33,410 bases of DNA from Fibrobacter sp. (GTDB lineage: Bacteria; Fibrobacterota; Fibrobacteria; Fibrobacterales; Fibrobacteraceae). The notes below the pieces were generated by a model that saw only the letters and a program-made list of their open reading frames with translations, ran no database searches and had not been told where the DNA came from. Location of the stretch: NCBI GenBank assembly GCA_016285835.1, contig JAEERM010000025.1:1-33410 (forward strand), in the 5' to 3' direction. The position numbers and the translations under genes were made by a program. Positions within the stretch are counted from its first letter, which is position 1. Every line of letters starts with the position of its first letter. Shown here piece after piece: positions 16,073 to 24,500 of this stretch.

Positions 16073-16101
16073 ATTATAGATAATTAATTTAGGGTTGTCA
16101 A
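16073..16101 (-). promoter_or_regulatory. Consensus sigma-70 promoter of tRNA-Gly
   Basis: On the minus strand TTGACA (16096-16101) and TATAAT (16073-16078) are perfect -35 and -10 hexamers exactly 17 bases apart. Transcription would start about five bases before the tRNA. The -35 box contains the TGA stop codon of the cyclase gene, so this strong promoter is nested in the end of the preceding gene. Confidence 0.92.
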
Positions 16102-17168
16102 GGGGTATGGAGAGAAAAAATTAAAATTTCTTTCTTTTTTCCCCTTAATTCGAAAAATCCTTCCTTATGGCAGATATATTCGTGTGGCAAGGGGCGGGAA
16201 AGCTTGATGTAAAGGTCTTCAGAAATCAAAAAATCCTTCCCCAGCTTGGTGCAAAGACTCTGGATACGGCTGGTTGTGTTCAGCACGTCGCCGTGGTAGG
16301 CCATCTCGCTGCCAAAATTCCCGACTTCTGTGGAAATCACCTTGCCGCAGTGCGCTCCGGCCTTGAACGAAGGTGCTACACCGTATTTTTTCATGAAGCG
16401 GGGTTTTGTCCTTTCGAGGCAGACGGCGAAGTCGTAAAAGCAGTTGATGGGGCGGGCGTGCCTCCTGCAGGAGGACGTTTTCCAGGTGAGGAAGGCTCCG
16501 TCGCCGGCAATCTGGTATATGTCTCCGCGGTTTTCCGCGCAACAGTTCGAGAGCAACCTGTAGTAGTCCTTCATGAAACTGCTGTACTTGACATGGCCGA
16601 GCTCTTCGGCAAATTCCGTTGAGTGTCGCAAGTCGATGAACATGAATATCAGGTCTTCTTCTACGGGATCTTGGTATTTACCGAGGAGCGTATTGATAAA
16701 CACGCGGGTGCCGAATTTCTTGTGTACAGAATTCGAGAAAGTAAAAAAGTGGGCGAGAAAGAACAACAGCGCGATTGTTGTAATGCATTCTGGGGACGAA
16801 AATTCTTTCGCGACCTTTGCGAGCCCATGATCCGTGATGAACTGGCCTGAATTAGTGTTCATATCCCAGAGGAGGATGCATAGTGCGTAGTTTATACTGA
16901 TGTTTGCAATAAAGTAGAGTGACCGTATGAACAGTGCCGTGGGGACGCTGCGGTGGTCCATTTCGTCTTGGAGAACAACGACATCGTATATCCCGTGCGA
17001 AAGCCCCACGAATATGGAAAGTTGCAGCATGAAGAACAGCTTGGAGAGGCTGAATTCTCCAAATGCGGTCATGCCGAGGGCCGATATGCAGACTGTCGCC
17101 AGAATCCATCCTGCAATGTAGTTGCAGATGGCTCTGAATTTGCGTGCTGTCATTCTGTTTACGAACAT
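16098..17168 (-). CDS. Membrane-bound class III adenylate/guanylate cyclase
   Basis: A 356-aa protein. Four hydrophobic helices (about 15-35, 43-65, 80-102, 128-146) form an N-terminal membrane domain, followed by a class III cyclase catalytic domain (172-356). The metal aspartates are D179 in FIDLRHST and D223 in GDGAFLTW; the transition-state residues are N297 and R301 in YHGDVLNTTSRIQ. The adenine-recognising Lys, three residues before GDG, is Gln (Q219), so substrate choice is uncertain. The product would be cAMP, or cGMP. It is the second gene after a 59-aa membrane protein, separated by three bases. No strong ribosome binding site is seen; an in-frame ATG at 17153 is an alternative start. 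Confidence 0.85.
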   Translation of the reverse strand: MFVNRMTARKFRAICNYIAGWILATVCISALGMTAFGEFSLSKLFFMLQLSIFVGLSHGIYDVVVLQDEMDHRSVPTALFIRSLYFIANISINYALCILLWDMNTNSGQFITDHGLAKVAKEFSSPECITTIALLFFLAHFFTFSNSVHKKFGTRVFINTLLGKYQDPVEEDLIFMFIDLRHSTEFAEELGHVKYSSFMKDYYRLLSNCCAENRGDIYQIAGDGAFLTWKTSSCRRHARPINCFYDFAVCLERTKPRFMKKYGVAPSFKAGAHCGKVISTEVGNFGSEMAYHGDVLNTTSRIQSLCTKLGKDFLISEDLYIKLSRPLPHEYICHKEGFFELRGKKKEILIFSLHTP

Positions 17169-17171
17169 AGG

Positions 17172-17351
17172 CTAATGGATAAACAGTGGCAAGCACCAGA
17201 TGATGAAGATGAGGAGAATGTCGGCTGACGATTCTTTGAATAAAAGCGTAGAAAACAGCATCAGGAACACGCCGGCTAAGGACAGGAAAAGATAGAACCT
17301 GATCCATTTCCGAAATTTTTTCGGAGCTTTTGCAAAAAGGTTGCCGATCAT
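17172..17351 (-). CDS. Small two-helix membrane protein (59 aa)
   Basis: Not recognised as a known family. The 59-aa frame starts MIGNLFAKAPKKF behind AAAGG (rev. comp. of about 17354-17358). It has a basic head (9-17), a first hydrophobic helix (about 18-38, FYLFLSLAGVFLMLFSTLL), a short KESSAD turn and a second helix (44-58) ending LPLFIH. Positive residues before helix 1 predict both ends in the cytoplasm. The stop lies three bases before the cyclase ATG, so the two are almost certainly co-translated. A partner or regulator of the cyclase membrane domain is a fair guess. Short frames can be chance, but the hairpin topology, start signal and spacing support it. Confidence 0.6.
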   Translation of the reverse strand: MIGNLFAKAPKKFRKWIRFYLFLSLAGVFLMLFSTLLFKESSADILLIFIIWCLPLFIH

Positions 17352-17444
17352 ATGCCTTTATATAACTAAATTTTCGTGTAAACGAAAAGATTTTTTCGGG
17401 ATTGTCCCCAAAAGAGGCGGGAAAGCCAAAGACGGTGGCTTGTT

Positions 17445-18590
17445 ATGCTTGGAATATATATACATGTACCTTTTTGCAAGAAAGTTTGCGACTATTGCGA
17501 TTTTCGTGTGATGCCGGTACCTCATTCCAGGCTTTTTTTTGAATATACAGATTTGCTTATTCGCGAGATGCAAGGCTTTGCGCAGAGGAATCCTGGCGTG
17601 CTGGAGTCTGCGGCAACGCTCTACTTGGGTGGAGGGACTCCGTCGCTGTTGCCGGGGGAATGCCTTGTGCGGTTGTTCAATGCGCTAGGTTCTCTCGGTG
17701 TTGATGTACATAGCCTCCGCGAAGTCTCGATGGAGTTCAATCCTGAATCATGCAACGAGTTTACGGTAGCGCTTGCCCGCGAGTGCGGCGTAGGGCGCAT
17801 CAGTCTTGGGCTCCAGTCGTTCCATGGCGATATCTTGGAGCGTATTGGTCGGCATCATTCCGTAGAAGACGGAATCCAGGCGCTTGAATTGCTTTGTATG
17901 CAACCGGAGGTAGAGGTCAACGGCGATCTCATGTTCAACTTGCCGGGGCAATCTGTTGAAGAATTCCTCGAAGACTTGGATTATCTGGCCAGTTTCCCGC
18001 TGGATCACGTGAGTTTTTATGGACTCACCGTTGCAGACCGTACGCGTCTCGGTCACCGGATTGCGCGGGACGAACTGTATGTGGACGAGAACTTGTACGG
18101 AGAAATGTATCTCAAGGGCGTGGACCTACTCAAAGAGCGAGGGTTCGAACGGTATGAGGTTTCCAATTTTTGCCGTGCGGATAAATGGAGTGTTCACAAT
18201 AAAAATTATTGGGATCGCGGGGAATACATTGGTTTTGGGCCGGGCGCACACTCCTATTTTAAAGGGTTGCGCTTTCATGCACCGGAAATTTATCCGGGAT
18301 GGAAGAAGTTTGTTCTAAATGGAATGCCGAAAGACTTACTTTGCATAGATTCCTTGACACCAGACGACATCTGGACGGAGCGTGTTTGGCTTTCTTTGAG
18401 GCAAAATTCCGGCTTGGACTTGGAAATTTTGCGCAGGGACGGTATCGAACTGAAGGAATCCTCTTATTCAAAATGGCTCAAAAACGGCTGCTTGGTAAAG
18501 GAGGGGGACACTCTCCGGTTGGTGGGCAATGGCTGGGTGGTTATGGATTCCATTGTGATCGATGTTCTAAACGGATATATTCCAATTTGA
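17445..18590 (+). CDS. hemW: HemW-like radical SAM protein
   Basis: A 381-aa protein of the HemN/HemW family. MLGIYIHVPFCKKVCDYCDF carries C11, C15 and C18 (CX3CX2C for the iron-sulfur cluster). LYLGGGTPSLL is the GGTP motif, and GRISLGLQSF, GDLMFNLPGQ, VSFYGLTV and GFERYEVSNFCR are all family signatures. The C-terminal HemN domain contains YIGFGPGAHSY. Length and the short N-terminus fit HemW, a heme chaperone that lacks coproporphyrinogen oxidase activity, better than HemN. It stands alone, divergent from the cyclase unit over 93 bases. The ribosome binding site is weak. Confidence 0.88.
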   Translation: MLGIYIHVPFCKKVCDYCDFRVMPVPHSRLFFEYTDLLIREMQGFAQRNPGVLESAATLYLGGGTPSLLPGECLVRLFNALGSLGVDVHSLREVSMEFNPESCNEFTVALARECGVGRISLGLQSFHGDILERIGRHHSVEDGIQALELLCMQPEVEVNGDLMFNLPGQSVEEFLEDLDYLASFPLDHVSFYGLTVADRTRLGHRIARDELYVDENLYGEMYLKGVDLLKERGFERYEVSNFCRADKWSVHNKNYWDRGEYIGFGPGAHSYFKGLRFHAPEIYPGWKKFVLNGMPKDLLCIDSLTPDDIWTERVWLSLRQNSGLDLEILRRDGIELKESSYSKWLKNGCLVKEGDTLRLVGNGWVVMDSIVIDVLNGYIPI

Positions 18591-18691
18591 ACTGATTGAA
18601 GTTGAAATTTTCGTTTTTTTGCGTTTTTCGGCTCTTTTTTTAACATTTTGCGTTATCTGCAAAAATTGGTGTGATATTCGCCTCACCTTCG

Positions 18692-18734
18692 TTGGTAAAC
18701 AAAACTTATCCTTACCAAAAGATATATATTGGTA
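18692..18734 (+). promoter_or_regulatory. Three TTGGTAA half-sites before the surface-protein operon
   Basis: TTGGTAA (18692-18698), its exact inverse TTACCAA (18712-18718) and TTGGTA (18729-18734) alternate in orientation, 20 and 17 bases apart. The middle-to-last interval encloses GATATATAT, a possible -10 region. The arrangement looks like a regulator site with cooperating half-sites about two turns apart. The remaining gap from 18591 shows only T-rich sequence. Confidence 0.4.
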
Positions 18735-18764
18735 TTTGTAGTTTTTTCATTGTTGGAGCCCTGA

Positions 18765-21539
18765 ATGAGATTGTATTTCGTGCGTATCGTTAAGTATTCT
18801 GCATTGTTCCTGCTTATGGCGGGTACGTGCTCTTTTGCGGTCCCTCAAATAGACTGCATTGATTACGATGGTGAACCGAGTCCCTATTGCAAGTATTCCC
18901 GTATCGAATCCTCGCGTAGGTTCAACCTGTACACGATGGACGAGGGCGTGAAGGTCAAGAAGGATGCCCAGGGGCTCCCGACCAATTCCAAGCGTAATGT
19001 CGATTTTTACGTCTATGCTCCGAAGGCCGACAACGATTCTCTTGATATCGTCCTGAAACCCGACACGGCCGTCGTGAACATGATGAAGGTGAATTCCTTG
19101 GATTCCGGTTTCCGCTGGTTCGGTATCAGTGCTTCGTACCCGGTGTTTAATATCCCTGTGGGAACCTTGGTCGAAAAAAATGCGGAACCTGAAATTGTCG
19201 CCTACTACAACTTCTATGCTCCGGCCATCCAGTATTGCTGGACCCGTGAATGTGACAGTGTTGTCACCCATGCTTCTGACTTGAACATGGACGTGGGCGA
19301 ATCGGCTACGATTTATGCTCGCGTCTATATTCCGGTGGGCCCAGATTCTGGCGCTACGGATTCCACGCTCGAAAAAACTTTCTACTTCTCGACGCAGGGC
19401 GCCGGGGACAACTTGCAATTCCAATCGCTGGCTGGCGAAAAGCTTCCCGAACGCAAGGGCTTGGGGATCCAGCTTGATTTCACTCCCGAAGATCATGGTA
19501 TCGTAGGCTTTGTCGTGATGGCTATCGATACGGGCCGTACTGACCCAGGTGAGGCGTTCAAGCTCAGCGGTTATCCGGAATCTTTTGACGACAAGGGCAA
19601 TGCGACGTTTGTCGTGAATGCTGCTTTCCCGGGTAAATTGACTATCAACGACCGCAATCTCCCGCACCTGGACAGCGCTGCCGTGTTTGACACGGACGGT
19701 GATGGCATCGGCGACAAGATTACGGCTTGGTTCAGTGGCGACCGCGATTCCGTTGTGCTTACGGATTTTGCCTACAGCTGGCCCGACCAGGACAACTTCG
19801 GAAAATGGTATTCTTATAATGACGACCAGGGCAAGGCCGGAAAGCTGAAAACCGAAATGGATTTTGAATCACTCAACATGTCGGCATCGGGCAACGATGC
19901 GTTAGGCGCTCTGAAGGTGGCGGTCAAGTCTCAATTTACGGGGATTGACGACACTCTGCGCACGGACTTGGTCGACCATATTGGTGCTGTCATCCAGACG
20001 GCATCCATCCTCTATGGCGACAAGGATACCGACGTCCTCATTATCAAGTTCAACAAGGACATCGACACCTCGTGGACCAAGGGCAAGGGCTTTGTCTTGA
20101 ACGGCAAAGAAATTGCCGAGACCGCAATCGAGAAGAATGGCGACGAGTGGCGCTTCACCGTCGATACGGGTGTTGTGAAAGTGGGTGACATGATTCGCAT
20201 CTCGATCGATGGCGGAATCCAGGCAGCCGACGGCAACAAGACCGGGAAGAACCGTGAAGTGCCGGTGCGCAATGCCGGTGGCATTTACGCGACCAATGAG
20301 AACAACGGCTTCTACGACCGCGATGGCGACGGCACCATGGACAGTGCCTCCATCGGTTTCTTGAGCCCGCTCACGGAAGATGATCTCAAGACAACGACCA
20401 TTTCGCTGTACTGGCTCGATTCCAAGAGCGAAGTCCACGAACTCAAGTTCAAGAAGTTGGACTCGCTGCTCCAGAAGGGCGTGATTTCTTTGTCGGAGGA
20501 CGGAACGATTATCGGTTTCGATTTGAGCGATCCTAAGTACGACATAAAGAAGATGCTTACCGATATTGATTCGACGAATGCCGTGAAGGATAAGCCCTAT
20601 GGCTTTGCCAAGATGACGAATACGATTTCCATTGCCGGTCATAAGGATTCTACCGTGACAACGATGCTCGGCATGCACGACCGCATGTCGCCGGTTATCT
20701 CGGGAACGTTCCTGAATCCCGAGTCCTTCCAGAAGGCGTCTCCGGATGTGTTCACCGTGACCTTTACCGAACCCGTCGACACGACCGCTTTTGAACTTTC
20801 CAAGAACGACCTTGCATTCTTCGTTGACGGCAAGTGGGTCCATTATGGGCTTGGCACGCATAGTTGGTCCGATAACGGCAAGACATTAAAGTTGTACCTG
20901 GAAGGGGGCGTCGATCTTTCCGATCGAATGAACCCTGCGGATTCTGTCAAGTTCAGCAATTTCAATAAGAGCTTTACCGACTTGGAAGGCAACTGCGTCC
21001 GCGAAGAAGCTCCGACGGTGATGGTCGAGGGCGACCCGCGTGTCATCGTGAAGACGACATCGCTTGCTACGCTGGAACGCGCCGTGCTCCTGGCCGACAA
21101 GGCTGCGTTCACGGAACGTTTTGTCGAAGAAGATGTTCGCATGGATTCCGAAATGAAGAAGTCGCTGGGCGTGCTCCTCGATATTGGTTTCTCGACAATT
21201 ATGAAGTCCGATACTGCTGGTGGTGCTAAGCTGGATTTGGATGAGATTGGCCTCAGCTGGGAACTGGATGTGTTTACGAACTTGGGTGGCTATGTCGCGA
21301 ATGCATCCGGGAAAATTCGTTGCAGCGACAAGTCCTTTGGTGGAAACTGTTTCGAGAATGCTCGCAAGTTGTACTTGCGTTGGAACATGCGTTCGAATAA
21401 TGGGCGCAAGGTTGGCGTCGGTGTGTACGTCGCCAAGTTAAGGGTTAAGGTTTATGGAGCCAAGGAATCGTTTAGAGTGGATAGAATTTATAACTGGGGC
21501 ATCCGTGCCGGCTCGGACGGTATGACGCTCGGTGAGTGA
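18765..21539 (+). CDS. Large exported protein with DxDGDG modules and shared C-terminal domain
   Basis: A 924-aa protein, start supported by GGAG seven bases upstream. A signal peptide (about 1-25, YSALFLLMAGTCSFA) marks export. No catalytic domain is recognised. The body appears to be beta-rich modules, some opening with a calcium-binding-like aspartate loop: DTDGDGIGD (about 309) and DRDGDGTMD (about 518). An Ig-like segment with VFTVTFTEPVD is near 665. The last ~110 residues (VQ/IR-C-x8-C with FGGNC, then LYLRWNM and GVGVYVAKLRV) match the end of the next protein and resemble FlgD-like or sorting domains of surface proteins. The next gene follows after 19 bases. Probably a cell-surface or secreted structural protein, perhaps exported by a type IX-like system; function unknown. 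Confidence 0.75.
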   Translation: MRLYFVRIVKYSALFLLMAGTCSFAVPQIDCIDYDGEPSPYCKYSRIESSRRFNLYTMDEGVKVKKDAQGLPTNSKRNVDFYVYAPKADNDSLDIVLKPDTAVVNMMKVNSLDSGFRWFGISASYPVFNIPVGTLVEKNAEPEIVAYYNFYAPAIQYCWTRECDSVVTHASDLNMDVGESATIYARVYIPVGPDSGATDSTLEKTFYFSTQGAGDNLQFQSLAGEKLPERKGLGIQLDFTPEDHGIVGFVVMAIDTGRTDPGEAFKLSGYPESFDDKGNATFVVNAAFPGKLTINDRNLPHLDSAAVFDTDGDGIGDKITAWFSGDRDSVVLTDFAYSWPDQDNFGKWYSYNDDQGKAGKLKTEMDFESLNMSASGNDALGALKVAVKSQFTGIDDTLRTDLVDHIGAVIQTASILYGDKDTDVLIIKFNKDIDTSWTKGKGFVLNGKEIAETAIEKNGDEWRFTVDTGVVKVGDMIRISIDGGIQAADGNKTGKNREVPVRNAGGIYATNENNGFYDRDGDGTMDSASIGFLSPLTEDDLKTTTISLYWLDSKSEVHELKFKKLDSLLQKGVISLSEDGTIIGFDLSDPKYDIKKMLTDIDSTNAVKDKPYGFAKMTNTISIAGHKDSTVTTMLGMHDRMSPVISGTFLNPESFQKASPDVFTVTFTEPVDTTAFELSKNDLAFFVDGKWVHYGLGTHSWSDNGKTLKLYLEGGVDLSDRMNPADSVKFSNFNKSFTDLEGNCVREEAPTVMVEGDPRVIVKTTSLATLERAVLLADKAAFTERFVEEDVRMDSEMKKSLGVLLDIGFSTIMKSDTAGGAKLDLDEIGLSWELDVFTNLGGYVANASGKIRCSDKSFGGNCFENARKLYLRWNMRSNNGRKVGVGVYVAKLRVKVYGAKESFRVDRIYNWGIRAGSDGMTLGE

Positions 21540-21558
21540 TTTTTTGGAGGATAGAGCT

Positions 21559-24500
21559 ATGATGAAGATGGCAAAATGGTTGATTTCCGTTGGCGTGCTG
21601 GGATGCGCATCTTTCGCTCTTGGTGCTTCCGGATACGGCGAACCTTCCAATCCCGCTACGGGTATTTGGATTCAGCAGGTTGGCGATATCGTCCCGCATG
21701 CGGCGACGACAGAAACGCTGTATTATACGAAATACGCGCAGAATGACCGCGTCAAGAGCCTGGACTATTACTATGACGGTAATGGTTACTTGCAATTGAA
21801 AAACAAGAGGATCCTTTGTACGGAAGGCGATGGCATGAGCGGTGCCGACGGTATCGTGCATCATCCGGATGGAAGCCTGATCGTTGCTGCCCAGGGCTCC
21901 ACCGTCTACAAAGTGAGCAAGACGGCGGGTGCGGGTAGTAAAAAGTGCATCGTTGCCTCTTCGACGACTTCGTCCGGTGTTTGGCACTTGATGGTCGACC
22001 CGAGCCAGAAGTATGTGTGGGCGGCCGGCATTCCGGGAAAGTTGCACAGAATACAGATTACCAAGGACAAACCGAACAGTTTCGACAACCAGGGGTATCG
22101 TGTGAGGTTGACGAAAACGTCGGGTGACCGCGTGTTCCATGATTCTCTTGCAACCTTGATTTGGGATAAGGAAGGGAACGCCTTCTTTACGTATTCCAAT
22201 TACTTTGGCGGCGGTTGTGAAAGGTACGAAGACGACCCCAATTCCCCTGTAGGCTATAACTTCCACAGTTGCACTTCTGATGAGAAGAAGCATGAAGCTG
22301 CGAAGGCGTACTTTGGCTATATCACGGATACGACCAAGGTGTATGTGAAGAACAAGACGATGTCCGATACGCTCCATGCCCCCGTGGGGGATAGCGCCAT
22401 TACCAAGATGCAAGTCAAAATCTTGATTGATTCGCTTGAAGGCGCCCATGGCGGTACTTACGACCCGTATTCCAATACGATATTCGTGTTCGGCGGTGCA
22501 AAGATTGTGCAGATCAAGCCCCAGAGGAAGAACGGAAAGATGACGGCTACCATTGTGGGAACTATCGACCTGCATGACTACTTCTTTGATGATTCGTATG
22601 AGAACTTGACTGAACCCAGAACGAATGACCATGTGGGTTGGCGTCTTGACCAGGGAACGGTTGATGGTCATGGACATCTTTTTGTGGCGTCCAATACCGG
22701 TCACATGGTGTTTGTCGATTACACTTCCAACTCGCAGAAATATATTACGGATAACATTTTGGTCCATGTCCAGTGGATTGACAACTGGCTTGATGACCTT
22801 GCTCCGCTTGATGTCGTTGAAGAAATCCGCTCCAGTGCAAACCAGGGCCACGACAATCTTTCTAGCAGCTCCATGGGCATCAGTTCTAGCAGGCAGGAGT
22901 ACAGCTCCAGCTCCAAGCCGAAATCCAGCAGCTCGAGCAAGAAGGTCTCCAGCAGCTCCAAGGGGAATAGTTCCTCTAGCGGTGGCAATGGCGGAGGAAA
23001 CTCCAGCAGTTCCAAGGTGACGAGCTCTTCCAGCGGTGGCAATGGCGGTAACGGCGGCTCCAGCAGTTCCAAGAAGGTTTCTAGCAGTTCCGGTGGAAAT
23101 AATAATGGGTCGTCCAGTTCTGGCGGTAATGGAGGCGGCAACTCCAGCAGCTCCGGCAAGACCGGTTCTTCTAGCAGCGGCGGTAATGGAAATGGTGGCT
23201 CCAGCGGCAAAGATGGCAATGGTGACGACTTCCCGGACAATCCCGGTTCCAGCGGTAACGATGGTAACGGCGACGACTTCCCGGATGGATCCAGTTCCAG
23301 CCGCGTTTACGTGGGCTTTGATGACTACGAGGACGATAAGGGTTCCTTGGATTTCTACCCGTCGAACGACAACTACGAAGATGGCGACTCGCTCGTTTCC
23401 AAAGTGGGTGTTATGATTCCCGTGGATTCTCCGGAAGGGACTCCGGGCACGATCAAGGTGGGCGAGAACGTCTACAAGAAGAACAACAACCCGATTTCCA
23501 AGATGGACCTCCGCTATGGCAGCGGGCTTGACTCGGCTCAGGTTGGCCAGGTGGTAGCGATTGTTCTCGATTCCGCGCAGGTCAAGAAGATTTTCGGCGA
23601 TTCCATAACGTCGCTCACGGTGATTCCTAGAGGCGATGTGGACCTTGTGAATCCGGACGATGCGAGCAGGCCTGATTCTATTGTTTACAATGCGGACGGT
23701 TCTGTAGTTATCTGGGTGACTGCCGATACGATTGTGCAGAAGGGAAGCATCTACGTTGTGGGCAACGGCAAGGTGGCTATCATAGATAATATCAACTTCT
23801 ATGACCCGATTCCGGATGCAATCGTCGGCTTTGTCAAGGATACTGATGGTGACAAACTTCTGGATTTCCAGGAGATTCTCCTCAAGGATACGGTTCCTTC
23901 GAGCATTACTGTGAAGTCTATTGAGGTTGTCCTCAAGGGTAAATCCCAGAAGGTGCATAGTGTCATCGAGTTGAATGCAACCCGTGATAGGTTGTCTATG
24001 GATGTGTCGGACTTGAAATTCCCCGAGAAGTTCCCCGAGGATGCTTACGCCATCATTAACTACGAGACTGAAAACGGAACGTGCTATGCGCGTAAGGTAA
24101 AGCTCATTGAAGTTGGCAACAATGTTATCAATTCTTCGTTTGCAATTCGCGACAAGACGGGCAAGGATTCCCTGTTCATCAAGTTCAATATCGATTTGAT
24201 CCCGGCGGACATCAACAATCCTGACATGCTCATCATGTTGAAGCAGGAACTTGACCGCCATGGATTTGATTTGGACGATATTTCCAATGCCTATATGCCT
24301 AGCCGCAATATGGTTGTGTTGGTGGGTAAGGACCTGGGACTTGCTGGTAAAGATAAGGACAGCATTTCGCTGTACCCGAACGTCACCTTCCAGAATCTCC
24401 AGTACATCACTTCCGATGAATATGACCGTGAGGTCCCCGTGAAGGTGATTGACCGTGTGCCTTCTGTGAAGAATGTGGAATACTGGGATACCGATGGCGA

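Noticed and set aside
22858..23305. Ser/Gly-rich coding stretch as a possible CRISPR or DNA satellite
   Set aside because: The repeats follow codons for Ser, Gly and Asn with varied synonymous bases and no fixed spacer length. It is a protein linker.
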